DNA from: JBGQOJ01 sp052119585
Lineage (GTDB): Bacteria > Pseudomonadota > Alphaproteobacteria > Rhodobacterales > Rhodobacteraceae
DNA: 64,000 bases
Direction: 5' to 3'
NCBI RefSeq assembly: GCF_052119585.1
Contig: NZ_JBGQOJ010000008.1
Coordinates: forward strand, 81,573 to 145,572
Positions 51,339 through 60,810 of the stretch are shown in pieces (within the stretch, counting starts at the first letter, position 1; each line of letters begins with the position of its first letter). The notes beneath the pieces are model-generated. The model saw only the letters and a program-made list of their open reading frames with translations, did no database searches and was not told where the DNA came from. The translations under genes were made by a program, and so were the position numbers.

Positions 51339-52874
51339 ATGAAGACATTACAGAAAGTCTTGATGGCGTCTGCGATGGCCCTCTGCATTGCCTCGCCCGC
51401 CGCACAGGCCTCTGAGTTGGTCGTAGGCTTCACGCTTGATGCGGACACACTGGACCCTGCGAACCACCGTAAACGGGAAACCGAAACCATTATTCGCAAC
51501 ATGTACGACGGAATTCTGACCCGCGACCCCGATATGAAGGTCGTGCCGGAAATTGCCGAGTCCTTTGTTCAGGTTTCGCCGACGGTCTATGACTTCAAGA
51601 TCCGTTCGGGCATTAAGTTCCACGACGGCTCTGAATTGACCGCCGAAGACGTCAAGTTCACGCTTGACCGCCTGACGGTCGAGGGTGCGATGGGCGACGG
51701 CCAGACCAGCCCGCGCAAGAGCTTGCTTGGCCCGATCGCGTCCGTCGAGGTTGTGAACGGCGATACGGTACGCATCAATCAGAGCGAGCCATGGCCAATC
51801 CTGCCCGCGATGCTTCCGTTTCAGGAAGTCGTTTCCAAGGCGTTTGTCGAAAAAGTCGGGTCTGCCGGCATGTCGACCGAGGTCAACGGCACCGGCCCGT
51901 TCAAGCTGGTCGAATGGCGCAAGGGCGACGCGATCATCATGGAGCGTTTCGACGACTACTATGGCGGAGCAACTGCCATACCGCCAGTGGGCAAGGCCTG
52001 CGTCGACCGCGTTGTGTTCAAGGTCATTCCAGAAAGCGCATCTCGCGTAGCCGCGCTTCTGGCCGGTGACGTGGATATCATCAACGATCTGCCGACCTTC
52101 TCAATTGCTCAGGTCAAGAACAACCCTGGCACGGACGTGATGACTGTAAATGGCACGCGCAGCTTTTTCATCGCGATGAATATGCAGGGCGAGATTTTTG
52201 ACGATTTGAAAGTGCGTCAGGCCGCGGCGCATGCAATAGACAAGAACCTGATCATCGAAAAAATCCTTGATGGCAATGCCGCTCCGATCGACGGCATTCT
52301 GTCTCCGGATGCGTTCGGGTCAAGCGAGCTTCCTGCTTATGAATACGACCTCGAAAAAGCCAAGGCTTTGCTGGCCGAAGCGGGTTATCCAGACGGCATT
52401 GATGTGACTATGGATGTAGAGGGTGCTTTCAAGGACACAGCTGAGGCTGTTGCATCGTTGCTTACAAAGGCAGGTATACGTACCAAGGTTGCCGTAGGCG
52501 AAGGCGCACAACTCTCTTCCAAGTGGCGCACCAAGGGCGAGCCCAAGACCGGCGACATGTACTTCTCAAGCTGGGGCAACGGGTCGCTTGATCCCTATGA
52601 CATCTTCACACCGACACACCGCACCAACGACCGCGGCAACTCGGCCGGTTATTCAAACCCGAAACTGGATGAATTACTGGATGCCGCCGCGATCGAACTC
52701 GATAACTCAAAGCGTGACGCAATGTACCGTGAAGCCGAGTTGATGATCAACGCAGACGAGCCTTACGTCTACCTTTGGGTTCCAAAAGACATCTACGGTG
52801 TGTCCAAACGCCTGTCTGGTTGGAAGCCAAGCGCCGACAGCCGTATCAACCTGCACGACGCGTGCGTTGACTAA
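51339..52874 (+). CDS. peptide/amide ABC importer solute-binding protein (family 5)
   Basis: The 511-residue periplasmic protein has a signal peptide (cleavage after AAQA) and the SBP_bac_5 start LVVGFTLDADTLDPANHRK, with the conserved IRSGIKFHDGSELTAEDV. These proteins deliver peptides, opines, glutathione or other bulky polar solutes to Dpp/Opp-type importers. It is the first gene of a seven-gene operon behind a sigma-54 promoter. Confidence 0.9.
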   Translation: MKTLQKVLMASAMALCIASPAAQASELVVGFTLDADTLDPANHRKRETETIIRNMYDGILTRDPDMKVVPEIAESFVQVSPTVYDFKIRSGIKFHDGSELTAEDVKFTLDRLTVEGAMGDGQTSPRKSLLGPIASVEVVNGDTVRINQSEPWPILPAMLPFQEVVSKAFVEKVGSAGMSTEVNGTGPFKLVEWRKGDAIIMERFDDYYGGATAIPPVGKACVDRVVFKVIPESASRVAALLAGDVDIINDLPTFSIAQVKNNPGTDVMTVNGTRSFFIAMNMQGEIFDDLKVRQAAAHAIDKNLIIEKILDGNAAPIDGILSPDAFGSSELPAYEYDLEKAKALLAEAGYPDGIDVTMDVEGAFKDTAEAVASLLTKAGIRTKVAVGEGAQLSSKWRTKGEPKTGDMYFSSWGNGSLDPYDIFTPTHRTNDRGNSAGYSNPKLDELLDAAAIELDNSKRDAMYREAELMINADEPYVYLWVPKDIYGVSKRLSGWKPSADSRINLHDACVD

Positions 52875-52901
52875 ACTTGAAATGATCGGGGAGTAACAGG
52901 C

Positions 52902-53909
52902 ATGAGCCTTGGAAAGCTTTTGGAGCGCCTTCTTCATCTCGTGCCCGTTCTTCTGGGTGTCAGTGTCATCGTCTTCGTGATGATGGCGCTGACACCCGGG
53001 GACCCGGTGCAGATCATGATCGGCGATCAGGCCGTGACCGCAGAGCAAGAAGCGGCGCTGCGTCACGACTTGGGGCTTGACCGCCCGATTCACGAACGGT
53101 TTCTCGTTTTTCTCGGAAATGCAGTGCAGGGTGATTTCGGCACAAGTTTCTATCACCGGCGCCCGGTCGGCGAGGTGATCGCAGAGCGTCTGCCTGCCAC
53201 GATCGAACTCAGCCTTGTGGCGTTGATCGTGGCATTGGTCACGTCGATCCCGCTGGGGGTCATGGCGGCGATAAAAAAGAACTCTGTACTCGACCGTCTG
53301 GCCACAGTCGGCTCTTTGCTGGGGGTCTCGTTGCCCGGCTTCTGGTTCGGTATCCTGCTGCTGATGCTGTTCGCCGTGCACCTGCAAGTCCTGCCGGTTT
53401 CCGGGCGGATCGGCTATTCCAGCGAAATCGAACCGATTACCCATTTCCTTCTGATCGACACGCTCCTGCGTGGTGAGTTTGGGGCATTTGTTGATGCTTT
53501 GAAACATATCCTGCTGCCCGCCATCACGCTTGGCTTGCCGATGACCGCGATCTTGATGCGGGTCACGCGTGCGTCGATGCTGGAAGTATTGCGTCAGGAC
53601 TATGTGACATTCGCCGAGGCCAAGGGCCTTAGTCGTCGCCGTGTCCTGTTTCGCCATGCCCTGAAAAATGCGCTGATCCCTACCGTTACGGTCGCGGCCA
53701 TCGAAACCGGTTCGCTTCTGGGGGGCAACATGATCGTCGAGACCGTGTTCGGCTGGCCCGGGCTGGGGCGGCTGGTGGTCGAGAGCATCTTCCTGCGAAA
53801 CTACCCGCTCGTTCAGGCTGCGGTGCTGTTCTACGCGGTCACTTATGTGCTGCTGAATTTCGTGGCGGACATGCTGTACACATTCCTGAATCCGAGGGTG
53901 AAGCTATGA
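52902..53909 (+). CDS. Dpp/Opp-type ABC permease (DppB-like)
   Basis: The 335-residue protein has six membrane helices, a large periplasmic loop after helix 1 (with GDPVQIMIGDQAV and LGLDRPIHERF) and the cytoplasmic EAA loop EAKGLSRRRVLFRHALKNALIP. It forms the channel with the next gene product and overlaps it by 4 bp. Confidence 0.9.
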   Translation: MSLGKLLERLLHLVPVLLGVSVIVFVMMALTPGDPVQIMIGDQAVTAEQEAALRHDLGLDRPIHERFLVFLGNAVQGDFGTSFYHRRPVGEVIAERLPATIELSLVALIVALVTSIPLGVMAAIKKNSVLDRLATVGSLLGVSLPGFWFGILLLMLFAVHLQVLPVSGRIGYSSEIEPITHFLLIDTLLRGEFGAFVDALKHILLPAITLGLPMTAILMRVTRASMLEVLRQDYVTFAEAKGLSRRRVLFRHALKNALIPTVTVAAIETGSLLGGNMIVETVFGWPGLGRLVVESIFLRNYPLVQAAVLFYAVTYVLLNFVADMLYTFLNPRVKL

Positions 53910-54799
53910 CCATGAGTGTCGATACTCCGCAAGAGCAGGTGGAATCCATTTTCCGACGTAACCTTGCCACCTTCGCGCAAAACGGTCTGGCGATGGGCAG
54001 TGCAATTGTCGTCCTGCTGTTTGTCATCATGGCGATCTTTGCGCCGTGGATCGCACCGCATGATCCGGCCGAAACGGATCTCTTTCTACGCCTGCAACCG
54101 CCTGCCTGGGCGGAAGGGGGCGATTGGAGCTATGTTCTGGGCTGCGATGCCTTGGGCAGGGATATCCTGTCGCGGATCATCTACGGCACCAGGATTTCGA
54201 TCTTCATCGGCGCTTCGGTCATTCTGGTGGCAACAACCGTAGGTATTCTGGCGGGTCTTGCTTCGGGTTATCTGCGCGGATGGGTCGATGTCGTGATTTC
54301 CCGCATCGTCGATATCCTCTTGGGGTTCCCCTATCTCATCTTCGCGATCGGCCTGATGGCCATGATGGGGCCGGGCCTTGTGAACATTATCCTTGCGTTG
54401 GCCTACAAGGAGTGGGTGATCCCCTGTCGCGTTGTGCGGGGCGAGACGCTGGCGACCAGTCAGTTGGAATATGTCGAGGCAGCCCGCGCGCTGGGAGCAT
54501 CGGACAGGCACATCATGCTCAAGGAAATCCTGCCCAACATCTTGTCGCCGGTTGTCGTGGTTTCGACGATCCGAATGGCGCATGTCATCATTCTGGAGGC
54601 GAGCCTGTCCTTCCTCGGGCTGGGCGTGCAGCCGCCGACCTCGTCGTGGGGGTCGATGGTCGCCGACGGGCGCGCCTTTATTCTAGACGCGTGGTGGGTT
54701 TCGACCTTTCCGGGGCTTGCAATTCTTTTGCTGGTTCTTGCCATCAACGTCGCCAGCCAGGGCCTGCGCGATGCCTTTGATCCGAGGTTCGCAGAATGA
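53906..54799 (+). CDS. Dpp/Opp-type ABC permease (DppC-like)
   Basis: The 297-residue protein has a DppC-type N-terminal helix, the conserved LGCDALGRDILSRIIYGTRIS and an EAA loop EAARALGASDRHIMLKEILPN. It overlaps both neighbours by 4 bp. Confidence 0.9.
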   Translation: MTMSVDTPQEQVESIFRRNLATFAQNGLAMGSAIVVLLFVIMAIFAPWIAPHDPAETDLFLRLQPPAWAEGGDWSYVLGCDALGRDILSRIIYGTRISIFIGASVILVATTVGILAGLASGYLRGWVDVVISRIVDILLGFPYLIFAIGLMAMMGPGLVNIILALAYKEWVIPCRVVRGETLATSQLEYVEAARALGASDRHIMLKEILPNILSPVVVVSTIRMAHVIILEASLSFLGLGVQPPTSSWGSMVADGRAFILDAWWVSTFPGLAILLLVLAINVASQGLRDAFDPRFAE

Positions 54800-55791
54800 C
54801 CGATACATTACTGGAAGTGCGCGGGCTGCGTACCGTTTTTGAAACGCGCGCCGGAACTGTCTACGCAGTTGATGGTGTCGATGTGGACGTCCGCCGCGGC
54901 GAATGTCTGGGAATTGTCGGCGAATCCGGCTCCGGCAAAAGCGTCACCTTCAACTCAGTCATGGGGCTGGTGCGCTCTCCGGGCCGGATCGACGCCGGTG
55001 ACATTATCTTTGACGGGCGCAACCTGCGGACCCTGTCAGCGGCGCAGATGCGCGCGGTGCGTGGCAAGGAAATTGCCATGACGATGCAAGATGCCCTGAC
55101 CGCGCTGAACCCGGCCCTGACCGTCGGTGAACAGATCGGAGAAGTGCTGATCGCGCATGACGAAACTCTGCCAGCCAGAGGCCGTGCACGGGCGCAGATG
55201 GTGCGCGACAAATCGGTTGAAATGCTCGGCCTGGTCGGAATTTCGTCGGCCGTAAGCCGGTTGCGCCAGTATCCGCACGAATTTTCCGGCGGCATGCGCC
55301 AGCGGATCATGATCGCTATCGCTCTGGCCTGTCGGCCGCAGTTGCTGATCGCCGACGAGCCGACAACCGCACTGGATGTGACGATACAGGCGCAGGTTCT
55401 GGAATTGATCACCGATATCAGGTCAAAACTTGGCATGAGCGTGGTTCTGATCACCCACGATCTGGGTGTCGTTGCCGAACATTGTGACCGGATGATGGTC
55501 ATGTATGCCGGTCAGGTCGTCGAGGAGGGGCCGACCCGGCAGATCATTTCTAACCCGCGCCACCCATATACCCGCGGGTTGCTCGCTTCCATACCGCGCA
55601 TAGCGATGCGCGGTCAGCCGATCCAGCCGATCCAGGGGCAGGTGCCTGACCTGATTAACCTGCCGCCCCAATGCCGGTTCTATTCCCGCTGCGCCTTTCG
55701 CTCGGACGCCTGTCTGAAGCCGATAGCAATGGACGACATCGGACCGGAGCGCCGGGTGCGCTGTATCCGCACCGAGGAGGAGCTCGTATGA
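54796..55791 (+). CDS. Dpp/Opp-type ABC ATPase (DppD-like)
   Basis: The 331-residue ATPase has Walker A GESGSGKS, signature FSGGMRQR, Walker B LLIADEPTTALD and the Opp/Dpp C-terminal cysteine segment CRFYSRCAFRSDAC, which often carries an iron-sulfur cluster. It pairs with the next ATPase. Confidence 0.92.
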   Translation: MTDTLLEVRGLRTVFETRAGTVYAVDGVDVDVRRGECLGIVGESGSGKSVTFNSVMGLVRSPGRIDAGDIIFDGRNLRTLSAAQMRAVRGKEIAMTMQDALTALNPALTVGEQIGEVLIAHDETLPARGRARAQMVRDKSVEMLGLVGISSAVSRLRQYPHEFSGGMRQRIMIAIALACRPQLLIADEPTTALDVTIQAQVLELITDIRSKLGMSVVLITHDLGVVAEHCDRMMVMYAGQVVEEGPTRQIISNPRHPYTRGLLASIPRIAMRGQPIQPIQGQVPDLINLPPQCRFYSRCAFRSDACLKPIAMDDIGPERRVRCIRTEEELV

Positions 55792-56804
55792 CATCGCCGT
55801 TGTTGAAAGTCGAAAACCTGTCGAAATACTATTACGGTAGCAGGAGTCTGGCAGAACGCCTGACCGGCGTGCCCGAAACCGTGGTTCGCGCGGTCAATCA
55901 CGTCGATCTGACCATCGGGCGGGGCGAGATCCTTGGCCTGATCGGGGAAAGCGGCTGCGGCAAGTCCACGCTGGGACGCGCCATCCTGCGCCTGCATGAA
56001 CCGACAAGCGGCCGGATCACATTCGATGGCGTGGATGTGACCGCACTGGGCCCGGAGGCCATGAAGACCATGCGCCGGCGCATGCAGATCATCTTTCAGG
56101 ATCCCTACGCCTCGCTGAACCCGCGGCGCACGGTGGCCGAAACGGTCGGCCTGCCGCTCAAATTGCACAATCTCGCCGCGAATCCCGAAGAGGTGCGCAG
56201 CAAGGTCAGCGCCATGATCGAACGTGTCGGCCTGAAAGCGAACCAGTTGGACCGCTATCCGCACCAGTTTTCCGGCGGTCAGCGGCAACGCATAGGCATC
56301 GCACGGGCGCTGGTCTCGAACCCGGAATTCATCGTCTGCGACGAACCGGTTTCTGCGCTGGACGTGTCCATTCAGGCGCAGATCATCAAGCTGCTGCTGG
56401 AACTGAAGAACGAGATGGGTCTGACCTATCTGTTTATCTCGCACGATATTTCGGTGATCGGCTATCTCGCCGACCGGGTGGCGGTGATGTATCTGGGCGA
56501 GATCGTCGAGATGGGCCCGGTCGATTCCGTACTGTCGCGCCCGCGTCATCCCTACACTCAAAGCCTTATGTCTGCGGTGCCCGACATCGATGATTCCGGC
56601 CCCAAGGCGAGGGTCAGACTTGTCGGAGATCTGCCATCGCCGCTGAACCCGCCGTCGGGCTGCAAATTCCACACCCGCTGCCCGCTTGCCGTGGAGAAGT
56701 GCAAGATCAGCGTGCCGCAAATCGAGTCCGTCGGGACGGGTCATATGGCGTCCTGCCATCGGCTGGGTGAAAACCTGTCGCTGCTCGAAGAGAAGGCTTC
56801 GTGA
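55788..56804 (+). CDS. Dpp/Opp-type ABC ATPase (DppF-like)
   Basis: The 338-residue ATPase has Walker A GESGCGKST, signature FSGGQRQR, Walker B FIVCDEPVSALD and the C-terminal cysteine segment CKFHTRCPLAVEKC. The start at 55788 gives the usual ATGA overlap; an in-frame start at 55671 lies inside dppD and is rejected. Confidence 0.92.
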   Translation: MTSPLLKVENLSKYYYGSRSLAERLTGVPETVVRAVNHVDLTIGRGEILGLIGESGCGKSTLGRAILRLHEPTSGRITFDGVDVTALGPEAMKTMRRRMQIIFQDPYASLNPRRTVAETVGLPLKLHNLAANPEEVRSKVSAMIERVGLKANQLDRYPHQFSGGQRQRIGIARALVSNPEFIVCDEPVSALDVSIQAQIIKLLLELKNEMGLTYLFISHDISVIGYLADRVAVMYLGEIVEMGPVDSVLSRPRHPYTQSLMSAVPDIDDSGPKARVRLVGDLPSPLNPPSGCKFHTRCPLAVEKCKISVPQIESVGTGHMASCHRLGENLSLLEEKAS

Positions 56805-57904
56805 TGCTGTTGCGGATGTCGGGTGGAACACCGCTGGAGTACTCCGGTTCGGCGGAGAAACGCGGGCAGGCACAGGCCGCAAACGCGTACGTGGCAGATA
56901 TTGCTGAAATGCGCGCAGCCACGATCGGTCGCGTTGCTACAGCACGTGCGGATGGTGTGATAGATGCGGTCGCCGAACGATACCTTTCCGACCAATACGC
57001 ATTTACGCAGGCCAACGACCCGCATTCTATGGCCGAGATCAGGGGGATCGCCGAAGGGCTTGATCTGTCCGAACTGGATCTTTTTGCGCATCTGCACCTC
57101 GGAACCCTGCGCGACCTGAAATCAGGTGCGCGTCTTGACAGTGACGGGTGTAGTGCCTGGGCCGTCAGCGACGGTCCCGAAGGCCCGATGGTGGTCAAGA
57201 ACCGCGACCTGTCCGGCCCGCACAAGGGCGTTCAGACCGTGGCCCGTCACAGCGGGCCGGATATTACGACCGGAACGATGCTGTGCGTCGGAAGTTTAGG
57301 TAGCCTCGGCGCCTATTCCAGCGGGATGAATGCCAAGGGGCTGGCGCTGGCTGATACGCAGGTGGCGGTGGCCACGCACCGGGTCGGCTGGTTGCGGTAT
57401 TTCCTGATGACCCGACTGCTGGCGACATGCGCGTCGGTTGCGGAAGCTTGTGCGTTTATCAAAGTTGCAAGGCACGCAGGCGGCGGCACATTGGTTCTGG
57501 CAGATGCTTCGGGCGATACGGCTGTGGTCGAACTCGGCGCCACGGGTGCCGTGATCCGCACTGGTCCGGTTGTCTGGCGCACCAACCATTTCGTGACGCC
57601 GGAACTGGCTGCGGATACTCTGTATCCCGAGGGCGACAGCATCGCGGAAAATTCCCGCGCTCGCTTTGCGTGTCTGGAACGCAACCTGCCAGTTCATTCC
57701 TGGCGCGCCGAGGATGCCGCGCGCCTGATGGCGACCCATGTCACAGACGCCCGCCCCGTCGCCGCCCCGCTTTGCCAGCACCCGGCGACAGACGCATGCC
57801 AGACGCTTTCATCTGTAGTCTATTCGTGTAGAGTAGGCAGTCTGATTGTCAGTGACGGTAATCCCTGCGCCGGAAAGTGGCGGGCCTATCAAGTCCTTGC
57901 CTAA
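56804..57904 (+). CDS. C45-family Ntn hydrolase (acyl-CoA:6-APA acyltransferase-like)
   Basis: The product, about 366 residues, has the C45 nucleophile motif DGCSAWAV (Cys about 116), which self-cleaves in characterised relatives, preceded by a helical pro-domain with EIRGIAEGL. VVKNRDLS and GMNAKGLALADTQV follow as in the family. Relatives hydrolyse or transfer acyl groups at amide bonds. No signal peptide is seen, so it acts in the cytoplasm on the imported compound. TGATG joins it to dppF; a GTG at 56801 is an alternative start. Confidence 0.8.
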   Translation: MLLRMSGGTPLEYSGSAEKRGQAQAANAYVADIAEMRAATIGRVATARADGVIDAVAERYLSDQYAFTQANDPHSMAEIRGIAEGLDLSELDLFAHLHLGTLRDLKSGARLDSDGCSAWAVSDGPEGPMVVKNRDLSGPHKGVQTVARHSGPDITTGTMLCVGSLGSLGAYSSGMNAKGLALADTQVAVATHRVGWLRYFLMTRLLATCASVAEACAFIKVARHAGGGTLVLADASGDTAVVELGATGAVIRTGPVVWRTNHFVTPELAADTLYPEGDSIAENSRARFACLERNLPVHSWRAEDAARLMATHVTDARPVAAPLCQHPATDACQTLSSVVYSCRVGSLIVSDGNPCAGKWRAYQVLA

Positions 57905-57919
57905 GTCAGGGAGGCGACA

Positions 57920-58909
57920 ATGGTAGAGGAAATGGCAGACTACAAAGACGAAATGGTGGGCAGCCACCCAAGCATGCAGGCCCTGAAGAAACTGATTGAA
58001 CGCGTCTCTAAAAGCCCGACGCGGACGATTCTGATCTATGGGGAAACCGGAACCGGCAAAGGGCTGGTTGCGCGTATGATCCACCGGGCTTCGGCCAGGG
58101 CCTCGAAAGAATTCGTCGACATCAACTGCGCCGCCATTCCGGCCAGCCTACTGGAGTCCGAACTTTTCGGACACGAGAGGGGTGCCTTTACCGGAGCCGT
58201 GGAACGCAAGCTCGGTCTGATCGAGGCCGCCAACCACGGCACGGTCTTTCTCGACGAGATTCGCGAGATGGACCCGGTGCTGCAGGTCAAGCTGCTGAGC
58301 CTGCTGGACACCCACCAGTTTCGCCGCGTCGGCAGCGTAAAAAACAACTCTGTCGACGTGCGTTTCATTGCGGCTACCAACAAGATTCTGCTGTCCGAAG
58401 TTGAGTCGGGCCACTTTCGCGAAGACCTTTACTACCGGCTTCAAGTCGTATCCCTGAACCTGCCACCCCTGCGGGAACGTGGTGATGATGTATTGGCAAT
58501 GTCCGATTTTTTCATCAAGAAATACAACGCCGTATATAGTCGCAATGTTCAAGGTCTTGCACCGGAAACCGAGCAGATTTTCCTGAAATATCCGTGGCCC
58601 GGGAATGTCCGAGAACTCGAAAACCTTCTGGAGCGGATTTTTATTCTTGAGGACGACAATACGGTTCTTCCAAAACATCTGCCGGATCGCATCCTGCGCA
58701 CTGTGAGGTCGGGTCTGACGACCGTGCCTAGCCGGTTGATGCCGGAGACCGTGCCGGAGGAAGGCCTGCAGGAGGCGACCGCCAATTTCCAGCGCGTTAT
58801 GATTGCAAATGCGCTCTCGGCGAACGAGGACAATATTCAGAGCACGGCCGCCGCACTGAAAATCAGCCGTCACGCGCTGCGTCACCAGATGATCAAGCTT
58901 GGCATGTAG
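57920..58909 (+). CDS. sigma-54-dependent enhancer-binding protein without sensory domain (PspF-like layout)
   Basis: The 329-residue activator starts directly with the AAA+ domain. Walker A is GETGTGKG (41-48), the sigma-54-contacting loop GAFTGA is at 88-93, Walker B is GTVFLDEI (107-114), and an arginine-finger segment FREDLYYRL follows. A Fis-type helix-turn-helix closes the protein (NIQSTAAALKISRHALRHQ). There is no N-terminal receiver, GAF or PAS domain, so control must come from a partner protein or from expression. It is last in the operon transcribed from the 51248 sigma-54 promoter. Confidence 0.9.
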   Translation: MVEEMADYKDEMVGSHPSMQALKKLIERVSKSPTRTILIYGETGTGKGLVARMIHRASARASKEFVDINCAAIPASLLESELFGHERGAFTGAVERKLGLIEAANHGTVFLDEIREMDPVLQVKLLSLLDTHQFRRVGSVKNNSVDVRFIAATNKILLSEVESGHFREDLYYRLQVVSLNLPPLRERGDDVLAMSDFFIKKYNAVYSRNVQGLAPETEQIFLKYPWPGNVRELENLLERIFILEDDNTVLPKHLPDRILRTVRSGLTTVPSRLMPETVPEEGLQEATANFQRVMIANALSANEDNIQSTAAALKISRHALRHQMIKLGM

Positions 58910-58936
58910 TTAGCGTGAAAAACCAGCGCCCGTGCG

Positions 58937-58947
58937 TGAAATGCGCG
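58937..58947. promoter_or_regulatory. candidate activator site upstream of the second sigma-54 promoter
   Basis: TGAAATGCGCG (58937-58947) lies 75 nt before the -24 element and matches the word at 51111-51121 at 10 of 11 positions. Weak evidence on its own. Confidence 0.3.
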
Positions 58948-59021
58948 ACAGGGCAGCAAAGTCTCCATTCTTTCCATAATTAAACTTAATAAAATCATAG
59001 AGTAAGCAATCTCTTTTTAAA

Positions 59022-59037
59022 TGGCACGATTTTTGCA
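59022..59037 (+). promoter_or_regulatory. sigma-54 promoter (-24/-12) of the AtuA operon
   Basis: TGGCAC-GATTT-TTGCA (59022-59037) is a perfect match to the sigma-54 consensus, with GG-N10-GC spacing. Transcription should start near 59048, 28 nt before the AtuA start. The surroundings upstream are AT-rich (58960-59020), which would help bending. Confidence 0.88.
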
Positions 59038-59075
59038 TGTAAGCGGGTAGGTTCACACTTAACTGCGAGGCAGTC

Positions 59076-60437
59076 ATGTCATCTTTGAAGATCATTTGTC
59101 CAAACGGGCATCTCGGGTTCGCGCCCCTCAAAACGGGTAGTTTTCATATCGGTGTCGATGCCGCCCCAGATTATATCGCGGCCGATTCTGGCAGCGACGA
59201 TATTGGTCCGGTGCCTTTGGGAAGCGATACTTGTGCCAGCCCAAAGGCATGGCAACGACATGACCTGGAGGAGATGCTGCTGGCCTCGCGGAAGATCGGC
59301 GTGCCGATGATGATCGGTTCAGCTGGCGACACCGGCACCAACAGCCGTGTCGACATGTATGTCGAGATGATCCGCGAAATTGCGGCAGAGCACAAATTGC
59401 CGCCGTTCAAGATCGGCTGGTTCTATTCCGAGGTGAGCAAGGAATACGTGCTTAACAAGATCCTCTCAGGATCGGCGGTCACGGGGCTCGACGCCCGCGC
59501 CGACTTGACCGAGGAAGAACTCGACGCCACCTCGCGCATTGTTGCCATGGCCGGCGTTCATCCGTTTGTAAAGCTTCTGGAGGAAGGCTGTGACGTGATT
59601 ATCGGCGGACGGTCTTCGGACAGCGCGATTTTCGCCGCGGCCGCCCTGCATCGCGGTTACCCCGAAGCGCAATCGTATTATTTGGGTAAGGTGCTTGAAT
59701 GCGCCTCTTTTTGCGCCGAACCCTATGGCGCGAAGGAAACTGTTCTGGGCGAGATTACCAACGACATGGTGGAAGTCACTGCCATGAACCCCGGTCAGCG
59801 CTGCACTATTGCTTCCGTTGCGGGGCACGCGATGTATGAACGCTCGAACCCGTTTCACGAATTTGTCGCCGGCGGTATGCTGGATATGACCAATTGCCAT
59901 TACGAGCAGCAGTCCGAAAAAACCACCCGCGTTACCGGAATGGAATTCGTTCCTGCGGAACAGTTCCGGGTCAAACTGGAAGGCTCGGGCAAGATTGGCG
60001 AACGCTTCGTCGGCATGGCCGGCATCCGCGACCCATACACCATTGCCAATGTCGACGCAGTCATCGACTGGGCCCGAGAGCAGGCCAAGGAACGGTTTGG
60101 CCCGGATGGCTGGGAACTTCACTATAACGTCTTTGGCCGCAACGGGATCATGGGCGACATGGAACCGCTGAAGGATGCGCCGGTCCACGAACTGATGGTG
60201 GTCGTGCAGGGCATTGCGCCAACCGTGGAGATGGCCGAGGAACTGACTATGACAGGAACGCGGCAGTTGTTTTATGCGCGTTTGCCCGACGTCAAGGGAA
60301 CCGCGGGAGGGGTGTCTTTCATCCTGGAAGAAGTGCTGCACGCCAGCCCCGCTTACCGCTGGACCCTGAACCACACCATGGCGGTCGATGACCCGCTGGA
60401 ACTGTTTCCAACCCATACCGCCATGATCGGCGCCTGA
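59076..60437 (+). CDS. AtuA-family (DUF1446) protein
   Basis: The 453-residue protein has the DUF1446 signatures AADSGSDDIGP near the N-terminus, GSAGDTGTN and DVIIGGRSSDSAIFAAAAL. In Pseudomonas, AtuA belongs to acyclic terpene catabolism, but the biochemical role of the family is not settled. The DUF4387 partner gene follows after 18 nt. It is the first gene of the second sigma-54 operon. Confidence 0.85.
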   Translation: MSSLKIICPNGHLGFAPLKTGSFHIGVDAAPDYIAADSGSDDIGPVPLGSDTCASPKAWQRHDLEEMLLASRKIGVPMMIGSAGDTGTNSRVDMYVEMIREIAAEHKLPPFKIGWFYSEVSKEYVLNKILSGSAVTGLDARADLTEEELDATSRIVAMAGVHPFVKLLEEGCDVIIGGRSSDSAIFAAAALHRGYPEAQSYYLGKVLECASFCAEPYGAKETVLGEITNDMVEVTAMNPGQRCTIASVAGHAMYERSNPFHEFVAGGMLDMTNCHYEQQSEKTTRVTGMEFVPAEQFRVKLEGSGKIGERFVGMAGIRDPYTIANVDAVIDWAREQAKERFGPDGWELHYNVFGRNGIMGDMEPLKDAPVHELMVVVQGIAPTVEMAEELTMTGTRQLFYARLPDVKGTAGGVSFILEEVLHASPAYRWTLNHTMAVDDPLELFPTHTAMIGA

Positions 60438-60455
60438 GGAATAGGACTAGATACT

Positions 60456-60800
60456 ATGAACACGCCCAAGCCGAATACAGTCAAAAAACTCTCGGATCTT
60501 GCCAAGACAATCCGCAGCAAGAACGCGGGAACCGACAAGATCACCTTTGACATCATCTTTCGTGAAAACGACACATACCAGCTCGTCAAACGCTCTAAAG
60601 CGCTGACACGTGAAAGTGTTTGCAAAGTTCTGAATGTCGATCTGGCGCGCCTGACGGATTTCGTCGAATACGATCCGGCCTATGCCATTAAATTCACCAT
60701 CTTGCGTGACCGCCCCAGCGGCAGCCCGGGCGACGGTGACATCTTCGGCGCCCAGCAATATGCACCGTTCCTGGACATAGAGATTGATATGACCGCCTGA
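60456..60800 (+). CDS. DUF4387 protein (AtuA partner)
   Basis: The 114-residue protein has the family start KLSDLAKTIRSKNAG and the RPSGSPGDGDIFGAQQYAP segment. DUF4387 proteins commonly accompany or are fused to DUF1446 proteins, so the two probably form one enzyme. The reaction is unknown. Confidence 0.82.
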   Translation: MNTPKPNTVKKLSDLAKTIRSKNAGTDKITFDIIFRENDTYQLVKRSKALTRESVCKVLNVDLARLTDFVEYDPAYAIKFTILRDRPSGSPGDGDIFGAQQYAPFLDIEIDMTA

Positions 60801-60810
60801 GGAGCGAGAC

